Below, piece after piece: positions 43,993-56,232 of a stretch of DNA of 64,000 bases; position 1 is the first letter of the stretch; every line of letters starts with the position of its first letter. The translations under genes were made by a program, and so were the position numbers. The stretch is from assembly GCF_902167145.1 (NCBI RefSeq), contig NC_050100.1, positions 186,799,439 through 186,863,438 on the forward strand, read 5' to 3'. The notes beneath the pieces were generated by a model that ran no database searches, was not told where the DNA came from, and saw only the letters and a list, made by a program, of their open reading frames with translations. Source of the stretch: Zea mays. Its lineage: Eukaryota; Streptophyta; Magnoliopsida; Poales; Poaceae.

Positions 43993-44777
43993 TTTATAGC
44001 ATACATGTGTTTATGCCTTGATCATGTTCCTTATGCATTTTGTTGTTTATGTATGATGCTCAAGTTGTACAAGCACTCCCCGGACCTCATAAGTCCATCT
44101 GCAAGTGATGCACATATTTAGGGGGAGTTATGCTACAACTTGATCCTTTGAGACTAACCATGTGCTTGAGTGTTCTTAATTTAGTCTCAAAGGAGGTTTG
44201 AAAGGGAAAAGGTGGACTTGGACCATGAAAGACTTCCACTGCACTCCGATAAGAGGGTAACTTATTCCAAGTTCATCTCCATGCTCTTATTGCCTTTTTA
44301 CTCTTAAATGAAGATTTTGGTAAGGCAATGGGGTTCTTGGGCCAAGATTGATCCCGTTTTGGTGCTTTATGCCAAAGGGGGAGAAAATAAGGCCAAAGCA
44401 ATAAATGGATCAGCTACCACTTGAGAATTTTGAAAATAGTAGAATAGAGCTTTTGGTTTGTCAAAAATCTCTTATTGTCTCTTTTGTCAAAAGGTGGCCT
44501 CTTGTGGGGAGAATGGTTGATTATGGAAAAAGGGGGAGTTTTTGAAATCTTTGATCAATTTCTCTTGGAATACTTTTCTCTATGCTTAAACAAGTGAATT
44601 TTACTTAGAGATAGGAAATTGAGTTTGATTTTCAAAAACAAACCAAGTGGTGGCAAAGAATGATCCAAATATGCCAAATTTGATTCAAAACAAATTTGTG
44701 TTCTCATTTGAAATGATGTTGCACTTCTTTTAGTTGCTTTATGTTGTGTTGACATAAATCACCAAAAAGGGGGAGAT
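43993..44777 (+). other. Non-coding 3' region of element C with four PPT-like tracts
   Basis: AGGGGGAG words at about 44120-44127, 44374-44385, 44527-44538 and 44764-44776; the last abuts the LTR. Such multi-PPT arrays are known for Sireviruses. No coding support. Confidence 0.8.
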
Positions 44778-45019
44778 TGAAAGGGAAATGTGCCCTTGGG
44801 CCATTTCTAAGTATTTTGGTGATTTAGTGTCCAACACAAGTGCTTAAGTGATAAACTATGCCAAATGGTGGATAAGGTGCAAATCAATACAAAGGTATGA
44901 TTCTAGACTTAGTACATTGGTTTTTGTGTACTAACATGTTTGTCTAAGTGCTAGAATCAGAGAAAATACAATTGGAAAAGCTTGGCTCGAAGCAGCCAAG
45001 AGTCTGCTCAGTCTGGGTA

Positions 45020-45374
45020 CACCGGACTGTCTGGTGGTGCACCGGACAGTGTCCGGTGCGCCAGGATGGCTCTGGCGAACTGGCCGCTCTCGGGACTTCG
45101 TCGGCGGCGTATGGCTATAAATCACTGGACTGTCCGGTGGTGCACCGGACTGTCCGGTGAGCCAACAGTCGGTCGGGCCAACGGTCGGCCGCGTAATCCG
45201 CACGCGACGCGTGGTGGAGCCAACGGTCAGAAAGGGGCACCGGACTGTCCGGTGTGCACCGGACAGTGTCCGGTGCGCCAACGGCTCTGAATCTCCAACG
45301 GTCGGCTTCGCCAAAGAAGGAAAGAAATCCGCACCGGACAGTGTCCGGTGGTGCACCGGACTGTCCGGTGCGCC
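45020..45374 (+). repeat. Palindrome array in Sirevirus LTR
   Basis: About eight copies of CACCGGACTGTCCGGTG or its CACCGGACAGTGTCCGGTG variant, at roughly 45022, 45040, 45123, 45143, 45239, 45256, 45330 and 45354, upstream of the TATA box. Two spacings exist: GGACtGTCC and GGACagtGTCC. Palindromes of this kind are known for Sirevirus LTRs. Confidence 0.88.
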
Positions 45375-45439
45375 AGGCGACAGAAGGCAAGAATTGCCTT
45401 CCTGGAATGCTCTCAATGGCTCCTAGCTGCCTTGGGGCT

Positions 45440-45448
45440 ATAAAAGGG
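45440..45448 (+). promoter_or_regulatory. TATA box in LTR of C
   Basis: GCTATAAAAGGGACC, a strong plant TATA context, about 65 nt downstream of the palindrome array. Confidence 0.7.
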
Positions 45449-46033
45449 ACCCCTAGGCGCATGGAGGAGAACACCAAGCATTCTCTAAGCATTCCTAAGC
45501 ACCAAGACTTCAATTCCGCGCATTCGATTCTTTGTGATAGCAACTAGAGCTCCATTTGAGTTGAGAACTCTTTGGGTTGTGTTGTGAGCTCGAGTTGTGA
45601 CTTGTGTGTGTGTTGTGCTCTGATTTTGTGTCTTGTGTGCGTTGCTCATCCCAGCCTTACTTCCGTGCATCTTAGTGAACATCATATTGTAAGGGCGAGA
45701 GGCTCCAAGTTGTGGAGATTCCTCGCAAGCGGGATATAGTAAACAAAACAAAACACTGTGGTATTCAAGTGGGTCTTTGGACCGCTTGAGAGGGGTTGAT
45801 TGGAACCCTCGTCCGTTGGGACGCCACAACGTGGAGTAGGCAAGTGTTGAACTTGGCCGAACCACGGGATAAACCATTGTGTCTATCTGTGTTGATTTTC
45901 TTGTGGTTATCGTGTCTTGCTAGAACTCCTCTCTAGCCACTTGGCTTTATTGTGCTAACTCCTAATCAAGTTTTGTGGCATTAAGTTTCAAGTTTTATAG
46001 GATCACCTATTCACCCCCCTCTAGGTGCTCTCA

Positions 46034-46846
46034 CGAAGACCCTTGATCATGGCCTCAATGACAATTTCATTGGGCACTGTAGGCGCTTGTGCCCTCAGTC
46101 GCAAGAACCTTCGGACATATGCCTGAAGGTATTCCTCATGGTCTTGTGTGCACTAGAACAGAGCCTGAGCTGTGTCTGGCTTCGTTTGAAAGCCTTGGAA
46201 ACTGGTAACCAGCATGTCCTTGAGCTTCTGCCACGACGTGATAGTTCCTGGCCGAAGAGAAGAATATCATGTCTGGGCTACGTTCTGGACTGCCATGACG
46301 AAGGACTTCGCCATGACTGCGGTATTGCCCCCGTACGAAGATATAGTTGCTTCGTAGCTCATTAGAAACTGTTTTGGATCTGAATGTCCATCATACATGG
46401 GAAGCTGAGGTGGCTTGTATGATGGGGGCTATGGAGTAGCTTGCAGTTCTGTTGCCAAGGGAGAAGCATCATCAAAAGTAAAGGTATCATGATTAAAATC
46501 ATCATACCATCCATCTTCGTTGAATAAGCCTTCTTGACGAAGCTCCCTGTGTTGGGGCCTTCGGTCTTGTTCATCTTGGGCAAGATGACGCACTTCTTTA
46601 GTAGCTTTGTCGATCTTCCTTTGAAGATCGGTCAGTCGCGCCATCTTCTCCTTCTTTCTTTGCACTTGTTGATGGATGATTTCCATGTCCCTGATCTCTT
46701 GGTCCAACTCCTCCTCCTGGAGTGTTGGACTGGTGGCCTTTCTCTTCTGGCTTCGAGCCTCTCAGAGAGAGAGAGAGAGTTTCCTGATTTGTGTCTAGTG
46801 GCTGCAGCGCAGCAGCCCCTGACGCTGAAGCTTTCTTCAGTGGCAT
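46034..46846 (-). pseudogene. gag: Gag N-terminal fragment of element G
   Basis: ATG at 46846 (MPLKKASAS). A (GA)n microsatellite at about 46765-46779 lies within the first codons, and the frame changes soon after. The following part has a coiled coil (IIHQQVQRKKEKMARL), an acidic stretch, then a retrotransposon gag domain (LPMYDGHSDPKQFLMSYEA and ITSWQKLKDMLVTSFQ). Stops: TAG near 46434, TGA near 46275 and TAG near 46155. It stops at C's insertion point. Confidence 0.75.
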
Positions 46847-46885
46847 GACGAAGGTCAAGGCTTGCCGAAGGTGGTCGAATGAGTT

Positions 46886-46903
46886 CACCCAAGGTGGGCG
46901 CCA
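46886..46903 (-). other. Primer binding site of element G (tRNA-Lys-like)
   Basis: Minus strand TGGCGCCCACCTTGGGTG, next to the LTR edge at 46905. It matches the plant tRNA-Lys 3' end for the first 11 bases, with mismatches afterwards. Confidence 0.7.
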
Positions 46904-46904
46904 A

Positions 46905-47570
46905 TGTTGGGGACTTGTTCTCAAATGCTATGAATTAAGAACAAGGCAACACAAAATGTTAAATGTTAATGCCCTTCGTCCTTCGAAGCATTATTTCCCT
47001 TAGGATATAATGATCTTCAGACGAAGGTCATGAAGGACATACCTTCATCAACGCGGTATATGTTAATAAAAGAAGAAGCATATGAAATATAAGAGACAAC
47101 ATAAACAATCATATAACACTATTAATTCATTCTCATTATATTACCATGGAAAGACAAACAATATTGAATTACAAATGTACCTTCGGCTTGATAGAAGGTA
47201 AAAGTACTAGCGTGCCGCACAAGGGAATACAAGTCAGCGTGAACAGTACGAGGGTACTGTTCACCTATTTATAGGCACAGGGCGCAGCCTGTGTAAAATT
47301 ACATTCATGCCCTTCATGTTTACTATTGACATTAGGACAATTTACCGAGGACTAAATAGCCTTTTCCTCTTTAAGTCGGTTCCTTTTCTGCTACTGAGCT
47401 GAAGCTTCCTTGCGTGTAGCTTCGGAGCTGGTTCGTCCTTCGTCCTAACCATGCTTTTCATATTGTGAACAGCTTCATCCCGAGTCCGAAGGTTCCTGTA
47501 CATATATTACACTTGGGAAACATTGTTAATCATGTTTTTGAGGACCTTCGGTAGACGAAGGCCCCCAACA
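46905..47570 (-). repeat. 5' LTR of element G
   Basis: 666 bp, TGTTGGGGGCC ... GTCCCCAACA on the minus strand. A TATAAATAG-like box lies at about 47268-47275 (plus strand ctatttata). No coding support. Confidence 0.85.
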
Positions 47571-48695
47571 GACTAAAATATGAAACATTAGGCTTTTTAC
47601 CAGTGAGGTGTTCATGTGATGTATTCTTGAGGATTTGGTGAAGATATAACCGGTTGATGGAGTAGCAGGCGGTGTTAATCGCCTCAGCCCAGAACTGGTC
47701 CGATGTCTTGTACTCATCAAGCATGGTCCTTGCCATGTCCAGAAGAGTTCTATTCTTCCTCTCCACTACATCATTTTGTTGAGGTGTGTAGTGAGAAGAG
47801 AACTCATGCTTGATGCCCTCCTCCTCAAGAAATCCTTCAATTTGAGAGTTCTTGAACTCCGTCCCATTGTCGCTTCTTATCTTTTTTTATTCTCAATCTG
47901 AACTCATTTTGAGCCCGTCTTAAGAATCTCTTTAAAGTCTCTTGGGTTTGAGATTTTTCCTGTAAAAAGAATGCCCAAGTGAAGCGAGAATAATCATCCA
48001 CAATAACTAGACAGTACTTACTCCCGCCGATGCTTATGTAAGCGGTCGGGCCGAATAGATCCATGTGGAGTAACTCAAGCGGCCTGTCAGTCGTCATTAT
48101 GTTATTGTGTGAATGGTGGACTCCAACTTGCTTCCCTGCTTGGCCTGCGCTACAAACCCTGTCTTTCTCAAAATGAACATTGGTTAATCCTAAAATGTGT
48201 TCTCCCTTTAGAAGTTTGTGAAGATTCTTCATTCCAACATGGGCAAATCGGCGATGCCAAAGCCAACCCATGTTAGTCTTAGCAATTAAGCAAGTGTCTA
48301 GCTCAGCTTTGTTATCATTAAAATCAACTAAATATAGCTGACCATCTAACACTCCCTTAAATGCTATTGAATCATCACTTTTTCTAAAGACAGTAACACC
48401 TACATCAGTAAAAAGACAGTTGTAGCCCATTTTGCATAATTGAGAAACAGAAAGCAAATTGTAATCTAAAGAATCTACAAGAAAAACATTGGAAATAGAA
48501 TGGTCAGGAGATATAGCTATTTTACCCAAACCTTTTACCAAACCTTGATTTCTATCCCCGAATGTGATAGCTCTTTGGGGATCATCAATTTTCTCATAGG
48601 AGGAGAACATCATTTTCTCCCCTGTCATGTGGTTTGTGCATCCGCTATCGATTATCCAACTTAAACCACCGGATGCATAAACCTGCAAAACAAAT
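47571..48695 (-). pseudogene. pol: Pol fragment of element H (protease and integrase)
   Basis: Protease DSGCTNHMTGE near 48640, GAG-pre-integrase and zinc site (WHRRFAHVGMKNLHKL), core motif LLHMDLFGP and IVDDYSRFTWAF, then ERKNRTLLDMARTML. The frame is broken near 47885 by an A-rich indel just after NEFRLRIKK, before the expected SDNG motif. It ends at G's insertion after VSYFS. Decayed. Confidence 0.85.
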
Positions 48696-49432
48696 TTAGG
48701 CCTTGTTCTTAGGTACCCAAACGGTCTTGGGTCCTTTTACATTAGAAACAAGCACCTTGGGTACCCAAACACAAGTCTTGGGACTCTTGTGTTTGCCCCC
48801 AACATATTTGGCAACTATTTTTCCTGATTTATTAGTTAAAACATATGAAGCATCAAAAGTCTTAAATGAAACATTATGCTCATTTGATGCAGTAGGAATT
48901 TTCTACTTAGGCATTTTAATGTGAGTGCTATGACTAGAACTAGAAGCCTCATTTTTGTACATAAATGCATGGTGAGAAACAGAATGAGGTTTCCTAGCAT
49001 GAATCTTCCTAATCTTATGTTCGGGATAGTTTGCAAGATATAAAATGTAACCCTCACTATCCTGAACCATGGGAGCCTTTCTCTTCACAAAATTAGACAA
49101 CCTTTTGGGAGCATTAAGTTTGACATTGCTTTGGCTCCCTTGTTGGAACTCAATACCATCCTTAATGCCAGGGTGTCTCCCATTATAGAGCATACTATGA
49201 GCAAATTTAAATTTTTCATTTTCAAGCTCATGCTCGGCAATTTTAGCAGTTAATTTAGCTATATGATCATTTTGTTGTTTTATCATGGCAAGGTGATCGT
49301 TCATAGCTTCAATGTTAACATCTCTACATCTAGTGCAAATAGTAACATGATCAACAGTAGATGTAGACGGTTTGCAGGCATTCAATTCTTCTATCTTAGC
49401 ATTTAATCTAATATTCTCATCTTTAAGATAGG
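48696..49432 (-). pseudogene. gag: Gag fragment of element H
   Basis: The part 48903-49432 is open and encodes a coiled-coil region (DHLAMIKQQNDHIAKLTAKI) and a Lys/His/Ser-rich segment, ending at TAG near 48903. Beyond it the frame runs on into VLTNKSGKIVAKYV-type words and W-V-P-K motifs up to TAA at 48696-48698. The N-terminal part is replaced by B. Confidence 0.7.
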
Positions 49433-49934
49433 TGTCGGGGACCATAATTAGGGGTACCCTCAAGACGCCTAATTCTCAGCTGGTAACCCCCATCAGCATA
49501 AAGCTGCAGAGGCCTGATGGGTGCGATTAAGTCAGGGATCAGTCCATACGAGCGACTCGATCACGCCTCGCCCGAGCCTAGCCTCGGGCAAGGGCAGCCG
49601 ACCCCGAGGGGTTTCCGTCTCGCCCGAGGCCCCCTCCTTTTAACGGCGGACACATCTCCGGCTCGCCCGAGGCCTTGCCTTCGCTAAGAAGCAGCCCTGA
49701 CTAAATCGCGGCGCCGACCGACCGAGTCGCAGGAGCATTTAACGCAAAGGTGGCCTGACACCTTTATCCTGACACGCGCCCTCCGGTAGAGCCGAAGTGA
49801 CCACCATCACTTCGCCGCTCCACTGACTGGTCTGACAGAAGGACAGCGCCGCCTGCGCCACTCCGACTGCAGTGCCACTTGACAGAGTGAGACTGACAGG
49901 CAGTCAGGCCTTGCCAAAGGCGCCATAAGAAGCT

Positions 49935-50290
49935 CCGCCCGACCCAGGGCTCGGACTCGGGCTCAGCCCCGGAAGACGGCGAACTCCGCTCCGCCCGACC
50001 CAGGGCTCGGACACGGGCTAAGGCCCCGGAAGACGGCGAACTCCGCTCCGCCCGGCCCAGGGCTCGGACTCGGGCTAAAGCCCCGGAAGACGGCGAACTC
50101 CGCTCCGCCCGACCCAGGGCTCGGACTCGGGCTAAAGCCCCGGAAGACGGCGAACTCCGCTCCGCCCAACCCAGGGCTCGGACACGGGCTAAGGCCCCGG
50201 AAGACGGCGAACTCCGCTCCTCCCGACCCAGGGCTCGGACTCGGGCTCAGCCCCAGAAGACGACGAACTCCGCTTCGCCCGACCCCAGGG
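49935..50290 (+). repeat. 56-57 bp tandem array in LTR of B (6 units)
   Basis: gaactccgctccgccc-like words at about 49981, 50037, 50093, 50150, 50207 and 50264. Several units carry gggctaaggccc or gggctaaagccc instead of gggctgagccc or gggctcagccc. Confidence 0.88.
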
Positions 50291-50798
50291 CTCGGACTCC
50301 GCCCTGGCCTCTGCCGAACAACCTCCGCCTCGCCCGACCCAGGAGCTCGGGCTCGGCCTCGGCCATGGAAGACAGACTCGACCTCGGCTTCGGAGGAGCC
50401 TCCACGTCGCCCGACCTAAGGCACAGGCCCGCCATGTCCACAGGAAGCGCCATCATCACTCTACCCCGAGCCGACTCGGGCCACAGAGAACAAGACCGGT
50501 GTCCCATCTGGCTAGCTCCACCAGATAGGCAATGATGGCGCCCCGCTAGCCCTGTGACGACGGCGGCTCTCAGCTCCCTTACGGAAGCAGGGGAACGTCA
50601 GCAAGGACTCAACCGCTCCGACAGCTGTCCCTCCGCCAGGCTCCATTGCTCCTCCGACAGCCACGACATCACACCAGCAGGGTGCCAAGATCTCTCCGGC
50701 TGCCACATTGGCATGTACTTAGGGCGCTAGCTCTCCCCCGCTAGACACGTAGCACTCTGCTACACCCCCATTGTACACCTGGATCCTCTCCTTACGCC

Positions 50799-50805
50799 TA
50801 TAAAA
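50799..50805 (+). promoter_or_regulatory. TATA box of element B LTR
   Basis: CCTATAAAAGG context, the same as in A's 5' LTR. Confidence 0.75.
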
Positions 50806-51107
50806 GGAAGGACCAGGGCCTTCTTAGAGAAGGTTGGCCGCGCGGGGACGAGGACGGGGCAGGCGCTCTCTTGGGGCCGCTCGCTTCCCTCACCCGCGTG
50901 GACGCTTGTAACCCCCTACTGCAAGCGCACCCGACCTGGGCGCGGGACGAACACGAAGGCCGCGGGATTTCCACCTCTCACGCCCGTCTCCGGCCACCTC
51001 GCTTCCCCCCTTCGCGCTCGCCCACGCGCTCGACCCATCTAGGCTGGGGCACGCGGCACACTCACTCGTCGGCCTTAGGGACCCCCCGGTCTCGAGACGC
51101 CGACAGT

Positions 51108-51125
51108 TGGCGCGCCAGGTAGGGG
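51108..51125 (+). other. Primer binding site of element B (tRNA-Arg)
   Basis: TGGCGCGCCAGGTAGGGG, 2 nt after the LTR end, identical to A. Confidence 0.88.
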
Positions 51126-51165
51126 ATCGCTGCGTGTTAACGAGCAGTTTCCCGTCAAGCTCCAG

Positions 51166-52933
51166 ATGGGCAGTCTCCAACAACCTCTCCAACCCGGGAC
51201 GGTGCTCCGTTTCGGGAGTCTTGAGTTCATGTCCCTCGACGGCAGCTACGACATGATACTCCTTCCACCGCCGCGCGACGACGACAATGGCGGCCGACAA
51301 CCCGCCCGCCGGCGGCGGAATCGACGACATCTTCCCCGCATGGTGGAAGAACGACATTCGAGCTCGCACCGTCCTCTCCCCCGCCAACGGAGGAGGAGGC
51401 GGGGCAACCAAGGCCAAGCGGGAGGCCGCGCTTCGTCGGCTGTCGAGCGAATCGACGTCCCCAGCGCCCCAACGGGGGGCGCGTCGGGCGTCGACTTCGC
51501 GTTTGAGACGAAGGCGAGAGCCGTCCCCCCGCGACACGCCAATCCCGAGCAAGTGGACGACGCCAGCGCGCTCGCGGAGGGCCTGCAGGACGTCGCCCTC
51601 GTACCTAAGACGACGGCGCAATCAGTCCCCGACGTGACTATGTCGCTCCTCGTCGATCAAAAGGTACTGACTGATTCCCATCCTACGTCATTTCGACTCG
51701 GCCTCAACCCGCCTAGCGACCTCGCTTTGGCGGGCGCTCTCGTTGAGGCGAGTGCAACCCCTCTGGGGTTTCATATGCGGTCGCCTTAGGACCGATTGAC
51801 GGATGTCTCGACCTACGGACCCTCTGGGTCTGAGGAAGATGACGATCCCATCATCTGTCGGGATTTCTCTGGGTTTGGCAACCCTAGTGCCATGCGGGAC
51901 TTTATGACCGCATGTGACTACTGCCTCTCCGACTGTTCCGACGGTAGCCGCAGCCTTGACGACGAGGACTGCGGCCCGAGCCGCGAATGTTCCCATGGCG
52001 AGCTAGGGGATCCCTCCAAAGGCAACCACCTCGGCATGCCGGAGGACGGTGATCTCCCTAGGCCGGTGCCTCGCGCCGATATCCCGCGGGAGCTAGCTGT
52101 GGTCCCCGTTCCGGCGGGCGGTCACGACCCACAGCTCGAGCAAGTCCGCGGGGCGCAGGCCAGGCTCGACGAGGGAGCAGGAGCGCTCAAGTCGATCCGC
52201 CGGGACGTCGGGCAGGTATGCGCGGGCCAGCCCCCGGCGGGAGAAATACGTCACCTGCCCCAGGGTTTCCAGCACCGCGTCACCAACGACGTCAGGGTCA
52301 GGCTGCCACCCGCATCCAGCGAGGTCGGTCAGAACCTGGCAGCCGCGGCGATGCTCCTCCGCGCGATGCCGGAGCCGTCAACCACCGAGGGTCGGCGAAT
52401 CCAGGGAGAGCTCAAGAATCTTCTGGAAGGCGCTGCGGCCCGACGGGCCGAGAGCTCTGCCTCCCGAAGGCAGGGATACCCCTCGGAACCTCATGTCACG
52501 ATTTCCCGATTCATGCGGGAAGCCTCGGTCTACACCGGGCGCACGCGCAACACCGCGCCTGCGGCCCCCGGGCCACCTCGGCAACGAGCACCATCGTCGC
52601 GACCGTCGGGCTCACCTCGACGAAAGGGTGCGCCGAGGCTACCACCCCAGGCGTGGGGGACGCTACGACAGTGGGGAGGATCGGAGTCCCTCGCCCGAAC
52701 CACCCGGTCCGTAGGCCTTCAGTCGGGCCATCCGACGGGCACCGTTCCCGGCCCGGTTCCGACCCCCGACTACTATCACGAAGTACTCGGCGGAAACGAG
52801 ACCGGAACTGTGGCTCGCAGACTACCGCCTGGCCTGCCAACTGGGTGGAACGGACGACGACAACCTCATCATCCGCAACCTCCCCCTGTTCCTCTCCGAC
52901 ACTGCTCGCGCCTGGTTGGAGCACCTGCCTCCG
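51166..52933 (+). pseudogene. gag: Gag of element B, part before the F insertion
   Basis: Starts ATG 51166 (MGSLQQPLQPG). Continuous in one frame to about 52566 except TAG at 51787-51789, where A has TGG. An extra C near 52566 (compared with A) shifts the frame; in the new frame TAG at 52712-52714 replaces CAG of A. The gag domain (LADYRLACQL ... RNLPLFLSDTARAWLEHLPP) runs into the F insertion after a complete codon at 52933. Confidence 0.85.
52929..52933. other. Target site duplication of element F, left copy
   Basis: ctccg; the right copy is at 60885-60889. Confidence 0.97.
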
Positions 52934-53236
52934 TGTAACACCCGGGTTTTAGGGGTCCAAAGCCCGGGCGTAAACATAATCACCAGGTGTGCTGGGACCA
53001 AGTCTCACACATATGATGAATCATGGCACAGGATCGAATGTCACATCTTTACTATTTAACAGGAGTTCTATACAAAATAAATAAGTAATTACATTATAAG
53101 GAGACAACGGTCCAGCAACCCAAAGTTGACTGGGAGACGACGGCCTAGACCACTCACGAACTCATCACAGCATCCTCCATGCGCCTCATCCTGCAGTACC
53201 TGTTCTTGACCTGTGGGGGGTGTGAGACAGCAAGAG

Positions 53237-53261
53237 TGAGCTCACATACGTTCATCGCTCA
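53237..53261 (-). other. U5 hairpin in LTR of F
   Basis: TGAGC ... GCTCA, a 5-bp stem with a 15-nt loop, about 300 nt from the LTR 3' edge. On the minus strand it is followed by CTCTTGCTGTCTCACACCC and CCCACAGGTC. Weaker stem than in D and E. The right LTR copy is at 57887-57911. Confidence 0.45.
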
Positions 53262-55427
53262 ACAAGTTGTGGGGAATAATGTGTATGAACTCGCCAAAGG
53301 TGGGAGCTCACGTGAAGTGTAAGGCTTACCAAAGAGGATGGTTGAAGCTGAGCATTGCTTTTAAAGTTGGTCAAAATTTTATTAGCAATTACTAAGTATA
53401 AGTAAATACCAACCCAATTAAATAGTAGAACAGAAGTAACAACATCACCTGCGATGCAATGCATATGACAAATTGAATTTAAGTTCCATAAATTAATCAT
53501 GTGAGGGTCCGAGCTGCTCATGACCGTGAGCACGGCTAGTATACCAGTTTTACACTCTGCAGAGGTTGCGCATCTTTACCCACAAGTCATGTTACCCATC
53601 TGCCAAGGGATCGCGACTTCCCATACACCTCTACCGAGGAGGCGAGGCAGGGTAACACTACGAGGCCTTTACAAAGTTCCACTAGCTTCAGAAAACCCGC
53701 TACAGTTTATAGGAAGCTCCAATGCAGGAATCCCTTGCAGGACCGCCATCGCAGCAAAATCCTCCCGAGGGCCTCCCTACACTGACCACTCCCCTACTGC
53801 CCTTGCCCCTTTCGGGTAAGGTAGTCCTCCACTAGCTTTCCTAATTAATCAGCCAAGGGCGTCCCATTAAACCCTTGTGGTAGCACTGTTTTCCCGGGTG
53901 GTCGCTCCATGTTCCAATTAACATAATGATCTTATCATGAACAGTAATAATAAACAAATAATAAAAGAGTGATCATGAATAATTTATCTTCATACCCAAA
54001 ACCACATAAGGCACTAGCAAGTACTACCCAAAAAGTTCAGTGGTAAACAAGGTATAAAGATAGACAAACTAGGGTAACCTATTGGGTCCCATCAGAATTA
54101 ACCTATGCAGATCATTATGATTAATTAGAACATGAGTGGGTGGAAAGAAGTGATCAAGGGCACAACTTGCCTGGGACTTGAGATTCCAGATACCAGGATG
54201 ATCTTCGGATGACACGTGACCTCGCACTAGTCGTAGCAATACAAACAAATAGTGTATAGGCAAAATTAACATCACACCAGACATAATAACAAACTGCATA
54301 ATATTAATCTACGCGTTGCTACGAGACTAACGTAACTGGAACGGATCAAATCGGAGTTACAACGGAGGAGTTATGAATTTACTAGGGTTTTATGTGTTTG
54401 ATACAAGATTAAATAGGATATAAAATTTAATGTGATTTTCATGTCAAAACAGTGATACTAGATGATAAGCAATAATATTATAAAATTATAGAAATTGGAA
54501 TAGATTAATTTGGACCTAGTATGAATTTTCTATGGATTATACAAGTTTTACAATTATTTTTATACTAAAAATCAATTTCTAAATCTCATTTTCCTATTCT
54601 CTTTAATTCCTGGACTGGGCGCACTATTATCAGAAACCGCAGGGGCTAACACGCAAAATTGCCCAAGACTCAGGATTCCCACAGACGGACTGCGGGTTGG
54701 TTTCATAAAAGCACAGGGGTTCTTATGCAAACTAGCCATAGCGAAGGGGTATGGAACTATTACAACCGTCCGATTAGTAATCAGTGATCCAGATTAGATC
54801 GGACCCCATTCCGAACCGGTACACGACGCCAATCGTCCGATCCAAGATCTACGGTTAATATATTACGCGTGCCAGCGGCCCTACGATCCTAGATCTACGG
54901 CGGTGGACGAGCCCTGGCGAAGCGTTACCTTGTTTTAATCCAGCCCGCTCATCAGAAGATCAACGGCGATCGTGTGTCGTCCTCCCCACGCCGAGACCAG
55001 GCGGTGACGCCGACGCCGTCGCGGTGGTGCCATGGCCGCAACACACAGGATCCCCGCACAGCAGCCCAAACCTCAACGTGGATGGTGCAACACGACGAGA
55101 GTGACAAGGCGATCGAGGCAAGGGGACCCATGACGTAGTCCGTGCCCCTGACGCACTGGCCACGGTATGAAGTGGTTCTTGCGGCGGAATCCCAAGTCCG
55201 GCGTGAAATTGCCGATGTCCCAGGCATCCCAGCCACCACGGAATGCGTCATACGTCATCCCCGAGCCCATTAGAGTTCCGCGCCCACACCATGGAAGCCA
55301 ATCGCGACTTCGGCTAGAATAGCCGCGGCGGCTCCCATCCTCTCTCTCTCTTTCTCGGTTCTTCAACTCGCGCCGGCGATGGTGCTTCCGTCTTGGATGG
55401 GATGAGGAGGAGGGGTCGCGGTCCGTG

Positions 55428-55434
55428 CTTTATA
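55428..55434 (-). promoter_or_regulatory. Candidate TATA box of element F LTR
   Basis: Minus strand GGCTATAAAGCAC, upstream of a GC-rich leader. The right copy is at about 60079-60085. Confidence 0.5.
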
Positions 55435-56232
55435 GCCAGAGGAACGCGGATTTCGAAGACCCAATCCCGCCGGCACGATCGGACTTTGTTTGCGGTGTGC
55501 CGGTGATCACGCGATATCGGCGGGTTGTTGAAGATGATCCAACCTGACGTGCGGGCCCCACCGACAGAGGAACATGTTGTTACGAGCGATGGCCGGTAAG
55601 AGGATGAGCCGTGGGTCCCACCGGCAGAAGAACACCCCAGGTCGCACGCAGTACTGGGCCGAGCGGTGCGCGCCACTGGCTGACGGGCGGGGCCCATATG
55701 TCGGCGCCAATTTCTGGTTGGGCTGGCGCGCGCTGAGGAAAGCGGAAGTGGGCTAGATTGGGGATGGGCGGCCCAGTTAGGTTTTATTCTTTTCCCTTTT
55801 TATTTTCCTTTTCTTTTATCTTTTCCTTCTTTCCAAATTCAAACTTCGATTTTATTTCAAACTTTGTGGCACCTTTGTACACTGACTAATTATTAAGTTT
55901 GATCATACCTACTGCAATGAAGTTATTAAATTATAATTTTATTTATTGAATAATATTCTTTTCTCTCCTATATTTTCATGGTTTGACTTTCAAGTTAGAC
56001 TTTGAATTCTATGGATCCATTGATATGCTATTAATGATACATTTATTTTATTAAGCACAAATGCACGATCAAATAAAAACTCAGCATGATGTATGGTTTA
56101 TTTAGGCGTCTTTGGGGTATTTATTTAATCTCTTAAGTGGGGTGTTCACATATGATGGTAAGTAGAAATAACACACATATACACAGGAATATCATTTCTT
56201 CTTTTAGGTTCTCTTACAAAGTGGGTGCTACA

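Larger units (their letters stand above)
40620..46033 (+). mobile_element. Element C: Sirevirus-type Ty1/copia retrotransposon, 3' part
   Basis: Plus strand. It begins inside gag where A is inserted; its 5' LTR and most of gag should lie left of the window. Contains gag end, pol in one frame with several stops, a multi-PPT region and the 3' LTR. It is inserted in the gag of G; the right flank starts cgaag. Multi-PPTs and palindromes in the LTR are published Sirevirus features. Confidence 0.9.
44778..46033 (+). repeat. 3' LTR of element C
   Basis: 1256 bp, TGAAAGGGAAATG ... GGTGCTCTCA. Contains the palindrome array 45020-45374 and a TATAAAAGG box at 45440-45448, after which the sequence enters R-U5. 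The partner LTR is outside the window. Confidence 0.88.
46034..47570 (-). mobile_element. Element G: Ty3/gypsy retrotransposon, 5' part only
   Basis: Minus strand: LTR 47570 to 46905, PBS, then gag cut by C at 46034. The remainder should lie left of the window beyond C. It interrupts integrase of H; the right flank begins gacta. LTR length (666 bp), the ccttcg/cgaag-rich sequence and the gag motifs recall the maize cinful-zeon group, which I cannot confirm. Confidence 0.8.
47571..49432 (-). mobile_element. Element H: Sirevirus-type Ty1/copia retrotransposon, internal fragment
   Basis: Minus strand. Cut on the left by G (in integrase) and on the right by B (in gag). Similar to but clearly different from C. 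As the outermost recognised layer, it received both G and B. Left flank of B ends atagg. Confidence 0.85.
49433..51105 (+). repeat. 5' LTR of element B
   Basis: 1673 bp, TGTCGGGGACC ... GACGCCGACA. It aligns to 40619-38835 in inverted orientation. Contains 6 units of the 56-57 bp array, a TATA box and a C-rich leader. No coding content. Confidence 0.95.
52934..56232 (-). repeat. LTR of element F (left copy, 3' LTR)
   Basis: No supported coding region; small open frames on both strands are duplicated in the other LTR and resemble no known protein. The part from about 54950 to 55760 is GC-rich, the rest AT-rich. A TATA box candidate is at 55428-55434. Confidence 0.97.

Noticed and set aside
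53520..53819. Small frames repeated at 58170-58469 in F
   Set aside because: Repetition is due to the LTR pair; no recognisable domain.
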